Of a stretch of DNA of 64,000 nucleotides, positions 11,127 to 22,574 are shown piece after piece. Every line of letters begins with the position of its first letter. The first letter of the stretch is position 1. Below the pieces are notes generated by a model, which saw nothing but the letters and a program-made list of their open reading frames with translations, was not told the DNA's origin and made no database searches. Location: positions 801,501 through 865,500 of the forward strand of contig JAUIMM010000519.1 of assembly GCA_031769625.1 (NCBI GenBank), given 5' to 3'. The translations under genes were made by a program, and so were the position numbers. The DNA comes from Taudactylus pleione (lineage: Eukaryota > Chordata > Amphibia > Anura > Myobatrachidae).

Positions 11127-11200
11127 CAATGTCTTTGGATAAGGAAAGCACATTTATAACTGGCTTCCTGGAGCTTTATGAAGCTAAAGAGCTCAAAATG
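11127..11200 (+). CDS. Possible isolated exon (24 codons), function unknown
   Basis: A polypyrimidine tract and acceptor (TTTTTGTCCCCTAG) precede an ATG at 11129. The frame runs 24 codons (MSLDKESTFITGFLELYEAK then ELKM) to an exact consensus donor, ATG|GTAAGT. The FLELYEAKEL segment vaguely recalls the start of MADF/Myb-SANT-like domains (FIELY followed by a short helix), proteins carried by some DNA transposons, but it is too short to assign. No downstream exon was found in 11.2-12.1 kb. It could be chance splice signals or a remnant of a TE gene. Confidence 0.3.
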
Positions 11201-12102
11201 GTAAGTATTAATTAGGCCATATGCTCATTCATAGAGTGCAGTACAAGGTTATTCGTGACCTACTGTAAAATATAGGTAAGTAAATTGGCCATTCTGGTGT
11301 GGGAGATATCTTCCTAATTGGAATCTATTTTAAAGAGGAAGCGATGGATTCTTCTATGAGACCTAACTTTTCCTTTTGATTAAGTCTTTATTGACTGATT
11401 TTATTATTATTGGTAAAAATAATCTTAATTGGAAAGCAAATCCCCAGCTATAACATATTTGTGTTTTAGTAATAGAAAATAAGGTCCCTTCATGTTGTTG
11501 ATGCAGTTAGATTTTGGAAAATATGAGGAATTGTTCCTAAATAAGAGTCATACTTGGGGGTAAATTTACTATGATTCGTGTTTGCCGGTGGTCCAAAACA
11601 GCCACAGTTTTCACCTCCAGCCTGCTCATAGGGGGCCCCAATATTTGTGCCACCACAGCCACTACCCATATCTATTCATGGCATTTTTCATGTTTTATGG
11701 GAGACGGACGGACGGAATGGAAAATGGGGAGGGGGCATGTGGCAACGTACCATAAGCATTCCCACTCATTTAAACAAAGTTGGCTCCTGTGGCTGGATGG
11801 ACAATTCTGCGAATTGGGACAAAAAATTGAAGCCTCCTGATGTGCGGCAGTTTCTAAATCCCTATATCACATGTTATTTATGCCAAACTGCATGTTATTT
11901 AAAGAGAACTGCCACCATTCAATGCGGGCCCCAGTAATTAGGGATATCTGGGCCAAAAGTAAGTAGCAACCATTGGGCACCTTCCTGCTGGTTGGCACCA
12001 GGATAATAGATTAATAAATGTGGTCCTTTAAGTTGAATAAGACCAACAAATCCTTGAATACAAAAGGATTGGAAGAAAACTATGACAAACATGGTGGCAC
12101 AG
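11201..12102. other. No gene recognised
   Basis: AT-rich sequence with no family recognised. Frames at 11571-11937 have no domain features. Confidence 0.4.
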
Positions 12103-12263
12103 TAGTATTTATCAAAGCTTGGAGACAGATAAAATTGTGAGAGGTAAAGTACTAACCAATCAGCTTCTAAATTCCATTTTACAGGCTGTGTTCGAAAAAA
12201 TGACAACTAGTAGCTGATTGGTTGTTACTTTATCTCTCTCCAAGCTTTGATAAATATCTCCCA
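12103..12263. mobile_element. Palindromic MITE with GATAAAGT/CCAATCAGC core (copy 1)
   Basis: The left arm holds TTATCAAAGCTTGGAGACAG, ACCAATCAGCTTCTAA and the right arm the inverted AGCTGATTGGTTG, TTTATCTCTCTCCAAGC, ATAAATATCTCCC. Other copies: 13826-13965, 29536-30583 and 47798-49222, the last two interrupted by insertions. Non-coding. Confidence 0.75.
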
Positions 12264-12682
12264 TTCATAAATAGATCACATGAAAAGTAATGGGCTTTCC
12301 CTAATTTCATCCGATAATGCTAAATTTTATATCTATAACAGTCACCTATATAGCATAACTCAGACAACAAAGACTGATAATTCTAATTACCATTAAAGGT
12401 TGAACAGTTATTTCATGTACAATCTTCAAATACTGATGACTGGACCTTGATCGACTGCATATAATTGCAGCAGAGATACGTGGAGCTACTTAAAAGTCAG
12501 CAACATGATAACTGTTAAACTTGATGATCAACAATGACACAATTGGTTTTATGGCTATTGGCCAGAAGAAGTTAGTGTAATCATCGACATTATTATTTTC
12601 AAAGAAGCAAGGATTAGGAAGTGTTCACACTACATATGATAACTTACAAAGCACAAATGTAAATGCGCTGTATTCACACATA

Positions 12683-13543
12683 GGGCTCTATTTATTAACA
12701 TTATTTTTACTAAAATAAAGTTTTTACACCTTTTTCACATTATTTTAGTTTCACCTACAGTTACTATAGGGCAATTGGAGTAGAATTCGTAAAATTCGAC
12801 TCCAACCCCTATCACTTATTTTTAGTAATCAGATCTCATTTCCCATAATTGTAATGGGAAATGTGATCTGCCTGGTAGTTACTAAAAATAAATTGTAAAA
12901 AAATACCTTGGGAGGCCCTGTGATAATAACGCCACCTGGAGTTGGCATTATACAGGGTCTCCCCCGGTTACCGGACACCTGCTCTGCTCTAAAAGGCAGA
13001 GCAGAGCCGGGAGCCGGCCCCAGTGATCAGCTGTGTGGTCTAAACAGACCGCAAGCTGATCACTGTGGTCGGGGCTCCGGTGATGACTCCCCTCCGGTCA
13101 GCTGGTCTCCCATGCTGCACTGCCTCCCAGTCATCAGGTGATCGGGTCCCAGTGCAGTATGGGATATCACCTGTCCGGAGGACTTGGAAGACATCACCGG
13201 AGGCCCGGATCATGCAGGTAAGTGTAATTAAGGGAGTGGTAGTCGAGGGGGGGGCGCGATTGTGTGGGGTGGGGCTTAGAGCCAGGGGCGGGGCTTAGTG
13301 CCGGGGAGTAGCTGCGCCGGCCGGTTGCGCATGCGCGGGCACTTTGTCACTGTATTTTTTACGAAAATACCGTGAAAAGTGTGCGGAGGGGATTTGCAGG
13401 GACATAGCTTTATCGCAAGCTCTGTCCCTGTAAGGGATTTGTAGTAAATCCCTGTGATATTGCCTGAATTCGCAATGCGAATTCAGTCGGTAATATCACA
13501 CTACAATCTGCATTACAAATGCGGATTGTAGTAAATAGAGCCC
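12683..13543. mobile_element. MITE-like element with GGGCTCTATTTA ends (copy A), TSD ATA
   Basis: The ends GGGCTCTATTTATTAACA and GTAGTAAATAGAGCCC are inverted. The 3-bp duplication ATA is at 12680-12682 and 13544-13546. A second copy at 27814-28634 is collinear, including the GATCAGCTGTGTGGTCTAAA block and the CAGGTAAGTGTAATTAAGGG segment. The 3-bp target duplication and G-rich tips are compatible with PIF/Harbinger, but no transposase links them. The middle is GC-rich with inverted TGGTGTCTGATCAC-type pairs (GTGATCAGCTG against CAGCTGATCAC class). Non-coding. Confidence 0.85.
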
Positions 13544-13825
13544 ATAGTAGTAGTTTGTATTTTTAAGACAATAACTTAAACCTAAAAATATTCTGAATGA
13601 TTTAGAGCACATTTTCCTTGTATTGCAGACAGGTTTGGGCTAACTAGCAATGGTTCTCTTCCATACAGATGGAGCTCTTTGCAGTGAATGCTGGACACTG
13701 AGCAAACTCCGAAAACTATCAGACCCCTGTTGATGAATGGCCCGGCAACTGAAACATGCGTAAACTAGTGTTCCGCATGGTTACCGGGCCATTTATCGTT
13801 TGGTGAATAGCCCCTGTGTGACATA

Positions 13826-13965
13826 AGGGGAGATTTATCAAAGCTTGGAGAGAGATAAAGTGGAGAGAGATCAAGTACCAACCCATCAGCTTCTAACTGT
13901 CTACAGGCTGTGTTTGAAAATTGAGAGTTAGGAGCTGATTGGTAGGTTTGATATATCTCCCCCAT
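13826..13965. mobile_element. Palindromic GATAAAGT/CCAATCAGC MITE (copy 2)
   Basis: GGGGAGATTTATCAAAGC on the left and GTTTGATATATCTCCCCC on the right, with CATCAGCTTCTAACTG and AGTTAGGAGCTGATTGG facing each other. The duplication of its target is not clear. Confidence 0.75.
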
Positions 13966-14669
13966 TGTGTTCTGTTCACTACAATAAATTGCACTCCATC
14001 TCTATATTGTATTGTACATTGTGCATTAGAACGTGACCTGGGTATGCATACATTCCATAGTTATGCATTACTTCTGTAACCTATTGTTTTTCACTTTTGA
14101 AAATCATCTCTATTTATTTAAGTAGGAAAGAGAATATTACACATACTTTCATTATCAGTGTAACACTTGTTCATGCTTTAATATTTGACATTCTTTTGTG
14201 TTGGGCATTGCTGGAGTACTTATGTCAATGGACAACACAATCATTTCTTACTAATATGAGTGTTGCTAAAAGTTACTGAGCCCCATACCCAATACAGCCC
14301 CACCTTGGAAATGGTTCCTTTCAGTAAATAACAGAAAGGGACAATGGGGAAACTGTGCACTTATAGATCATACACTATGCTGAGTATGATATTATACTGT
14401 ACTTACTGTAACAATATGTAGCAATATAGATTCAGAAAAAATAACAAGAGCTCTGTAAACTTTAAGTTACAAGTAGTGAAGCTTGGATAGCTGGTATCAG
14501 AGTTCAGCAGTGAACAGAGCCAGCGACTGGCATCTTTTGCTTTCTAATAATACCCTTATCAAGTTTTATTTTATTTACTCGACAATCTGAATCATGCCCT
14601 TTGGCTGATACAGCCGGATTTTGTTTTAGTACTTTGTGGGTTTCTTTTTTTTTTTTTTATTAATATATG

Positions 14670-14918
14670 GGGCGAAATGTAATAGGGTGAGAGTTTAGAA
14701 AAGTGAGAGTTTCTGATACTTTTTAAACTTTGCCAATGTAATAGAGTCCAAAAACAAAGTAACAGAGCGAACTTGCATGTTTTTTTACACTTAAAGAACT
14801 CTCACGATTAAACTCTCATTCAGGTGTTTTCCCATTTTGAAGATAAAACTCAACCAATGTGAGAGTTTACTGCTAAACTCTCACATTTTCTAAACTCTCA
14901 CCCTATTACATTTGGCCC
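14670..14918. mobile_element. 249-bp MITE, TSD ATG
   Basis: Left end GGGCGAAATGTAATAGGG and right end CCCTATTACATTTGGCCC are inverted; GTGAGAGTTTAGAAAAGTG faces CACATTTTCTAAACTCTCAC. The 3-bp duplication ATG is at 14667-14669 and 14919-14921. Non-coding, probably folds into a near-complete hairpin. Confidence 0.85.
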
Positions 14919-15739
14919 ATGATGTTGTTTTGTACTACAATAAAATGTTGCTTATATACAGATTATTTTCATACCTTCCATCTGTTGGACCACAACCAAA
15001 CCCACTACACTTTTAGTAAGTTGTGTATTTGGTTATACAAATTTTGATGCCATTTCAAAAATCAGTTACCACCAACATTTGTTCACCAGCCACAACAGAA
15101 TAATATCGGTGGTATTTTGTATGACTTATTGGGGCATATTAATTAACTATTTGTGGGATATTCTCAAATATCAAGGATCCCCTGAATATAACAACAAGGG
15201 GTGACAGCAGACATCTCCGATATCTGCCTCAGTCCCTGCATTTCCGACCACAGAAGCAGCCCCCGTTGGTTTCTGAAGCTGGTGTTAGCCTATAGTAACC
15301 TAAGGGCTTCTTCATCGCCATTCTTGCTGTTACAGAGGTAGGAAAGAATAACACAGACAGAGAGTGATAAAAGAGACAGTCAGTAAGACAGACTTTTCTT
15401 CAGTCCACTCCAGGCTGCAGGGTTAGGACGGGTGTCTCAGCCACAGCCCAGTGGAGATGGAGAACAGGAGGGTCAGGGGCAGCAGCAAGTGATGGGGAAC
15501 TAGCTGACCCCTAACCCCCTCCTGATGAAGAGCACCATTAGTTTACTATGTACACATGCCGTATCGTTATGTCCATAAATTAGAGACCACTGTAGTTATT
15601 GTAAACCGGTGATTCAATCAGGTGATTTATTTGCCCACAATCTAAAACTAAATTAATCCAATCATATAAGAAATAAAATAATGAATTTGTTTTTGAAAAT
15701 GTTGCCTTGGTTTTTAAACCATACATGCTATAAGACAAT

Positions 15740-16296
15740 TGGCCTGATATATTACAGATCGCTATTGCGATCATGGCCGCGATTACGCATGCAGGTCTGC
15801 TGCGAAAATATGCTAATGAATGCAAACGCAAAGCCATCGCACAGCCAGCATAGAGACGCCCACTATCGTCTACTACTGCTATCTTATATCTGTAATACCT
15901 TACAGTCCTGCGTATACATCGGGAACATCGAGTAACATCGGCCCCTCATGCTCAGGGCTGACCTCACTTAGAAATTGCTAACCTCGTCGCACGCAGTGAG
16001 TGTGCAAGCTGCGTATGCTGTCGCAGTGGCTAAGTTATGCACACTCATGCAATGGCATTCAAACGGACAGGCACGCCTGCGTTTCTCCGACCTCTCCCCG
16101 TCACCATTCCCAAATGCTGATGTCCCGTCCCTTGATCTGCGATGGTTTTATATCTGTGTAGGTGATCGACGTGCCATCGCAATGCCAACTCATGCACGCG
16201 CACTGCGAGGCACGCGCACTGCTATGTATATGCCTGCACAGTATGCATCATCGCCCGATCTGCATGCGCTGTTGCGATCCGTAATGAATCAGGCCC
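15740..16296. mobile_element. Harbinger-like MITE, TSD AAT
   Basis: Left end (T)GGCCTGATATATTACAGATC and right end GATCCGTAATGAATCAGGCCC are inverted. The 3-bp duplication AAT is at 15737-15739 and 16297-16299. Arms contain ATCGCTATTGCGATC and GCGCTGTTGCGATC. A right half of the same subfamily is at 40768-40969 and a left part at 32109-32406. Non-coding. Confidence 0.8.
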
Positions 16297-17013
16297 AATA
16301 TTCATAGTTATGGTGGATGGTTCTGCATTCTGGCCTTTGAGTCCTTTTAGTTTATTAACATACAGTACCACGTTCTGAGTGCCACGTAGTGCCACTTTCT
16401 CAGCATGACCAGACATATCCATGTTTTTGGCAGATCCAAAGACATGGATACCTGTTTAACGTAAACTGCCACAGTAGAGCTTGTAAAAGTACCTCTGTGG
16501 CATTTCACACTCACTGTTACTCAGGTCTATGGTGCTTAAAACTGCAATCAAACCTGCTTAGTTGTTTATTTAATATAAGGAAACATATCCTTGTGGCCAG
16601 TAGTGCCAGTGGCATACCTGTAAGTTTAAAAGCACATACATGCTGAGAGCTACATTTCAGGGACCGCATGGGCGGCCATTTAATCTTCAAAAGGGTCTGA
16701 AGGTTAAGTTATAACAATACATTTAAACAGAGAAAGAGGCACCCGCCTGTAGTAACATATCAGCAGGCATTTTAACATGAGATAAATTATCAAAAGCTAT
16801 AACAAAGACATTTGTAAAAGCAGTGGTGGTTGCACTGTTTCTCTTTATGAACATCCTAATATAGGCCAGATGTCATGCATTTCAGGAGCTTATTTATCAT
16901 GGCTCACATTTTTACCCCGATAATTTCTTCCTGCTGCATATCGTGGAAATAAAAAAAAAATTATTAGGGCAATGTATAAGAAATTCTTGCAGGAACACAG
17001 GTAGGGCTCTAGT

Positions 17014-17212
17014 GCAGGGGTGGGTAACCTTTTTTCTGCCAAGGGCCATTTTGATATATATAACATTATTCGCAGGCCTGGTGTAGGCCACGCCCCCTCC
17101 ATTATAGGCACCCTGCTATCCTGATGAGGCTAGCAGAAAAGAGCTCAGAGGGCCAGACCAAATGACTCCAGGGGCCTTATACGGCCCCTGGGCCTGAGGT
17201 TCCCCATCCCTG
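17014..17212. mobile_element. hAT-type MITE, CAGGGGTGGG ends (copy 1)
   Basis: Ends CAGGGGTGGGTAACCTT and GAGGTTCCCCATCCCTG are inverted. The flanks CTCTAGTG and CCTAGTGG share CTAGTG, consistent with a decayed 8-bp duplication. The interior has GGGCCATTTTGATATATATA and GGCCACGCCCCCT, both shared with the copy at 22575-22894. Non-coding. Confidence 0.8.
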
Positions 17213-17689
17213 CCTAGTGGGTCGATAGAGTACCTGCTGGCACCAGGAGGGGAAGCAGAGCTCCCAGAGCATCCTGACTCTACACTGGCTTGCCACTGAT
17301 ACTGGGAGAAGCAGAGTGCCCAGAGCATCCAAAGGACATACCAGTCGGTGGCTTTCTAGGATACAGAGTGCCTTTCCAGGCAACCTATATGCCACATGCT
17401 GGTGCCACTGGGCAGCAATGGTGCTGCACTCTAGGCCCTACACCCTGGGCTTCAGCAATGCTTGCACGCCCCTAATTACAGCCCGGGACACAGGTTCCGA
17501 CAGGAGCCCATCCTCACGAAGTGGAAAAATGACCCGGCTTACTAAATAGGGATGGGTCTATCCATGTGACTCACGTTATATATTGTTAATTTTTTTAATT
17601 TTAAATGCACCACACACAAAAAATGCAGCTTAAATTCTACAATTTAAAAAATATTTTCATGTATTGTGTCCTATATTTCATGGAATGAC

Positions 17690-18624
17690 CCGGATGTAGT
17701 CGGCATCCCGGCGCTCACAATACCTAGACGGGTCAGAATGTTGACAACTTGTCACGGTAAGTATGAGGATTAGGGTTAGGTTACAGAAGCAGAGGTTAGG
17801 TTTAGGCTGCGGGAGGGTTAGGGTTAGGCTGCAGAAGGGGAGGGTAAGGGTTAGGCTGCAGAAGGGGAGGGTTAGGGTTAGGCTGCAGAAGGGGAGGGTT
17901 AGATTTAGGCTGCAGAAGGGGAGGGTTAGGGTTAGGCTGCGGGGGGGGAGAGTTAGGGGTAGGCGGCTGGAGTCAACCTGCAGGTTTAGCGTAGGGATGG
18001 AGATCAGAATCCGATATCCTGCTGACTGTGTATATTTTTCATTTATTATGTATAGCTTCTATATAATATTTTTATATAAATACAGGGGGGGGGATAATTG
18101 TCTCTATATGTTTTCTCTACTAATTTAAAAGGGTTGCGTATGAAATCCCGGCTGTCGGGATGCGTCTGATCAGAATACCGACAGCGGCATCCCGACAACC
18201 ATAATCCCAACACCCAAAGGAACACGCGTAAGTATCATCCTAATTCCTACCCTAACCCTGACCCTCCCTCCCTGGTGCCGAACCCTAATCCCCCCCCCTT
18301 GTGCCTAACCATAACCTCCCCTCCCCATACCTTAAACCTAACACCCCCTTCCCGGTGCCTAAACCCAACCTCCCCCTTAGTGCCTAAACCTAACCTCCCC
18401 CTCCCCGAGCCTTAATCCTAACACTCCCTACCCGGAGCCTAACTCTAACCCTCCCCCTAATGCCTAACCCTAACTCTGCTACCTAACTTCCCCCTAACAC
18501 TCCGATACTTACCTTTGAGATGCCGACGTGCGGGATACAGGTGCTGGGATCCCGACCTGTCGGGATTTCGCCGTCGGTATTCAGACCGTCGGCATCCCAC
18601 ACGCCAGGATGCCGACTACATCCC
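17690..18624. mobile_element. Element with two telomere-like arrays in opposite orientation
   Basis: Ends (C)GGATGTAGTCGGCATCC and GGATGCCGACTACATCCC are inverted repeats. The left interior (17766-17965) is TTAGGGTTAGGCTGCAGAAG-type, unit about 30 bp; the right interior (18240-18490) is the complementary CCTAACCCTAAC type. The element is thus a large imperfect palindrome with telomere-like arms facing each other. Further GGCATCCCG/CGGGATGCC pairs occur at 18150-18200 and 18520-18600. The open frame over the left array is a repeat artefact. Confidence 0.8.
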
Positions 18625-19051
18625 ATTTAAAATATCTACACATGGCTTTTCACTGTAAACTGTTTGTAGCCCAAACAAGATAAAATGGCTTAAGTGGTTT
18701 AACAAACCAAATCTGTCTATACACTGTATATGATTTCAACAACACAAAAGAAAACTATGATCCATTCTCGTAAGGGACTTAATGAAATACTTACGTAATA
18801 CTAAAATAAACAAATAAAGCAGAGCATGTAATAATAACCCACACATAATAATCCCATATAAAAACAAATGTTCCAAAACCACAAAAATAAAAGGGAATTT
18901 ATCTCTGAATGGACACTACTGTCATTAACAAGACACTTTGTGCTCCTACATTCATGCCACTATATCTGACTCACAGACACGTGCACATGTCAGTGTCTCT
19001 TCAAATAACAAACAAAGTACAAAATGGGGGCATTTATTCACACCCACACCC

Positions 19052-19770
19052 TGCACGGGTGGCACAGTGGTTAGCATTACTGCCTCACAGCACTGAGGTC
19101 ATGAAATTAGTTCCCAATCATGTGCGTGGGGTTTGTATGTTCTACCCACATTTCTGTGGGTTTCCTCCCATACTCCAAAAACATACTGATAGGTTAATTG
19201 GCTTCTGCGAAAAAAAATTAACCCTAGTGTGTCCATGTGATAGGGAACATAGAGTAGGACCTGATTCAGAGATGTACACACAGCTGTTGTGCAAAGATAT
19301 GGAAATGTCACAGCCGTCGGGATTTGTACTGAGACGCCCACCTGCGGCTGTGTACATCCAAACATCTGCGTACAAAGACGCAGCCTCTGTCACAGGTCAT
19401 TCCATTATCACAGTTCTGAGTAACCCTATGGCTACTCAGATTGGCCGCGGGCACTGAGACACCGGAGATATATTTATTGCATACGGTATCACAGACGCAG
19501 GCTGTGACATGCCCCAAAAACGGTCACATTCACCATTTTCTACGCCACTCCCCAAATGCTCCCTGACTGTCAATCACACTGAGAGTAAAATGTCACTGCG
19601 AGCAACTACAGTAATGTACCTTGACGCATGCGCAGTTTACCAATAATCGCTCAACTGCGTAAATATCGGTTTTGTGTCCATTTCTGAATCAGGCCCATAG
19701 ATTGTAAACTGCACTGGGGCAGGGACTGAAATATTCTCCACTATCCGCTATTTTATACTATGAAGATGAT
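19052..19770 (+). mobile_element. tRNA-type SINE split by a MITE
   Basis: GGTGGCACAGTGGTTAGCA is a good pol III A box; GAGGTCATGAAATTAGTTCC occupies the place of the B box and is degenerate. The body continues with GTTTGTATGTTCT, GTGGGTTTCCTCCCA and CTCCAAAAACATACTGATAG, a conserved sequence of fish and amphibian repeats. A MITE (19257-19696) splits it; the tail GATTGTAAACTGCACTGG GGCAGGGACTG resumes at about 19700. Not a functional tRNA gene, because the cloverleaf is not formed. Confidence 0.7.
19257..19696. mobile_element. Harbinger-like MITE inside the SINE
   Basis: Ends GGACCTGATTCAGAG and TTTCTGAATCAGGCCC are inverted. Flanks GTA and ATA would be a 3-bp duplication with one change. It is collinear with 1-444. 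Non-coding. Confidence 0.75.
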
Positions 19771-20000
19771 TTACAACATACGTCTTCAAGCACACATGTT
19801 AAAGTTGCTACCTGCACCTAATGACAGGTTTTAATGATACGTTCCTGGAGTGTATCAATTTATTAAAAATAGCCAAGTGCACAGTACAATTTCTACATAC
19901 TAAATGAAATATACACTATCTGCTTTTATTCACTGGCTTTACATGATTTTTTTATTTTTTTTAGCAATATAAGTGTATTGTTTTTGTAAAATACATTGCT

Positions 20001-20072
20001 AATTGGCTTCTAAATCATCAGAAACAGTATAACCAATTGGCTTCTAAATCATCAGAAACAGTATAACCAATT
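20001..20072. repeat. Tandem duplication of a 35-bp segment
   Basis: AATTGGCTTCTAAATCATCA plus GAAACAGTATAACC appears twice in direct succession with no difference seen. It sits at the 3' edge of the L1-like element and may be a local slippage event or its 3'-terminal repeat. Confidence 0.9.
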
Positions 20073-20079
20073 GTGGGAT

Positions 20080-21270
20080 AAAGACTGAATACAACAGAAA
20101 AAAAAAAACATGGAGATGAATCCAAAACAACAGCATACAAAAAATATCCAACATATGGCAACCCAATATTGGGTAGAAAAAGGAGGGGGATTTAACCCCC
20201 TATTGTACCTCAGCACACTGAATAATATCTGCAACAATATATGAAGACTATATGGTCATAGAAATTCAGAGATATTAGTTGCATGCATTTGCAAATACAT
20301 GGGAGGCTGCTGGGCCACGTCACGGCTTCTCTGTTACCAGCAGTCCCTAACACTAAGAGGTTCACGTCCGGGGCGCAGTGCACCCCAAAATATGTCCAGC
20401 CCCGGACCCCCCCAGGGCATCACACGAAAATGGAAAAAGAGTGACAGTGCAGTGTAAAGTATAGCTGTGTGTGAGTAATCATTAAGTGTGGAATGAGAGG
20501 TTAAAATATATGTGAAAAAATACATGAATAATAAACAAACATAAAAGGTGATGTGAAAAGCAACTATGTGTATTAAGTGGTGATGCCCTGAGGAGGCCCA
20601 GCCAGACCAGTCCCGGGGGCCCTATATTGGGAACAGAACAAAAGCCCAACAAAAATAAAAACAATACACATAAGGGACGGGTTGGGGTAGGGCAGAGAGG
20701 GAGGGGGGGGGGGAATTGGTAAATCGAGAGTCTATACAGAAAGGATTTCTTAGAAGAGGCGGCCTATAACAGGAGCAACTATACGAGCTCTGTCAGGGGA
20801 GAAATATTTGGGCTCAAGCGGCAAACATCAGGTATGTTCTTGAAGACTTGAATTCCAACCATGGGAGCCAAGTGGAGATAAACTCCTGATTTCTCTCTGG
20901 GCCCACCCGGGGGTCTTTATTTATTTATTATTTATTAACAGTTTCTTATATAGCGCAGCATATTCCGTTGCGCTTTTCAATTTGAATCAACAATAATAGA
21001 ACAAGACTGGGTTGTAAGAGACAGACATAAAGGTAAGAGGGCCCTGCTCGCAAGCTTACAATCTATAGGGAAATAGGTATTGATACACAAGGATAGGTGC
21101 TACATATTGCAAATTGGTCCAGCCCAATTGCAGAGGTTCTTGGTGAGCTGTATGATCCAGTCACTGGAAAGTTGGCCTGGGGTCAGGAGGATGTGAAATT
21201 GAAGAAAAAGAAAATGTGCTACAGTATGTGTATACTATAAGAAGGGAGTTAGATAAGGAAGCTATAAAGG
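20080..21270 (-). mobile_element. L1-like LINE 3' untranslated region
   Basis: This follows, on the minus strand, the ORF2 C-terminal fragment at 21275-21715. A block of about 140 bp (20172-20313) is almost identical to 45558-45697, which supports a dispersed 3' UTR. A separate interspersed repeat lies inside (20925-21110). The UTR has CCCTGGGGGGGTCC and TTGGGGTGCACTGCGC features and no coding potential. Confidence 0.6.
20925..21110 (+). repeat. Interspersed SINE-like repeat
   Basis: TTTCTTATATAGCGCAGCAT, then CCGTTGCGCTTTTCAATTTG and GAGGGCCCTGCTCGCAAGC, followed by TTACAATCTATAGGG. I recognise this as a common vertebrate interspersed sequence but cannot name the family safely. It is preceded by a TTTATTTATTATTTATT tract that could be its tail in the opposite orientation. 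Confidence 0.5.
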
Positions 21271-21274
21271 TTAT

Positions 21275-21715
21275 TTAGGCGATTCTGGAATCTGACATAT
21301 ACAAATCTATACGGGCAAACCATTCCTTAAGTGTGTGGGAGAAAGTAGACCGCCAGCGAACCGGGATCACAGCTTTCGCAGCGCTATTAAAAAACTTTAG
21401 CAGGGACTTTTTATAGGACCGGGATATAAGGAGCCAAAAGGAGGGGTCAGAGGGGGTTTCCTCGCCCACTATAGACTTAGCGATAGAAATCACTTGGTCC
21501 AGAAGGGGCGTAGGAGACTGCAATCCCACTAAATGTGCAGTGGGGAGCCCGTCTCCATGTCACAACACCAACATTTATCTGGTATTCCAGGAAACATCTT
21601 TGCTAGCATAAGGGGGCAACTATACCAGCGTGACAGAACCTTAAATTGTGCCTCTCAACCACAGAGTAACTAACAGAACTAGCAAACGTATTTTGAAAAA
21701 TTCTATTCCAGTCTT
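21275..21715 (-). pseudogene. L1-like ORF2 C-terminus
   Basis: Minus-strand reading gives RIFQNTFASSVSYSVVERHN, then a LAKMFPGIPDKCWCCDM segment and a GSPLHI stop WDC segment, the zinc-knuckle-like CxxC...HxxxxC region typical of the C-terminus of L1-clade ORF2 proteins (usual pattern HIWWxC; here the first W is a stop). It continues with FWLLISRSYKKSLLKFF and a NSAAKAVIPVRW segment ending in a KEWFARID helix, which matches the end of such proteins. One in-frame stop and loss of the upstream RT domain make it a dead 5'-truncated copy. Endonuclease and RT regions are not in the window. Confidence 0.75.
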
Positions 21716-22574
21716 TACGTGATTTTAATTATTGAAGATTGGCATTTAAATGCAAAAAAATGACAATACAGTAAAGTTAATTTCGCCTACTGTATTATAT
21801 ATACTACTATGTATATGGCACCAAATGCAACTGCTCATCAAAACAAATAATTTTGAAATGTTGGCAGCTGTGAGATATGTTGGGCTGGTTTTAATCGCTC
21901 TTCCTCCTTGGCACAGACACTGGTTAGTTCCCTAAGATGAAACAACATGCAAAATATAATATTCTTTCAAACACTCCCAACGCAATCTTTATCCTTGGAA
22001 CAAGTGACCTCTCCGCTCTACCCTGCCTATGTATCATTCATGTCACATTACTCACGCAATTATGTTGCCTCCTGTATGTTGCCATAGTTCTATATTTGTA
22101 CATTTGGGGTGTTGCTTGCAGTCACCTTTGGGCACCTGTAAAATGACGGCTCCGAGCATTCCAAACCTTGTCAGTTTGCTCAATATCTTTTCAATGCATT
22201 TTTATTCATTTTAAAACACACATAACAAAATATTACTTCGGTGCCAGTATACAATGTGTTCAAAAACTGAGAATAATAGATACCACAAATAGTGATAATA
22301 GATTACAGTGTAGAGGACCAGACAGAAACAAGGTGTAAAAATATAATAGTTATAGAAAATACATACATTGAACAAAAATTTGTATATTTCAGCATCCAGC
22401 TTTTATATTATTTACCATCCAAATATGCTATAACGTTGCACCAAGAAGTGCTCAGGTGCAACGTGAGAATGTGACTAACACAAAAGTTGAACACATCAAC
22501 AAAAGTAAGTTAAGGGTATTGTCAGCTGGAAATAAGAAAGCAGGATTTGTAGTCGCTATACACATTCTGTAGAA

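Noticed and set aside
13730..13795. Second hammerhead-like motif (TGATGA ... GAAACATGCGT)
   Set aside because: The first core base is T instead of C and no stem I pairing flanks it. The sequence is better explained by the imperfect hairpin ATGGCCCGGCAAC / GTTACCGGGCCAT.
17763..18128. Open frame with RVRLQKG repeats
   Set aside because: It is translation of the TTAGGG-like minisatellite; no conserved domain, and the frame ends in unrelated DNA.
19052..19130. tRNA gene
   Set aside because: A-box present, but the B-box is mutated and no cloverleaf or anticodon arm forms; the downstream body is that of a SINE.
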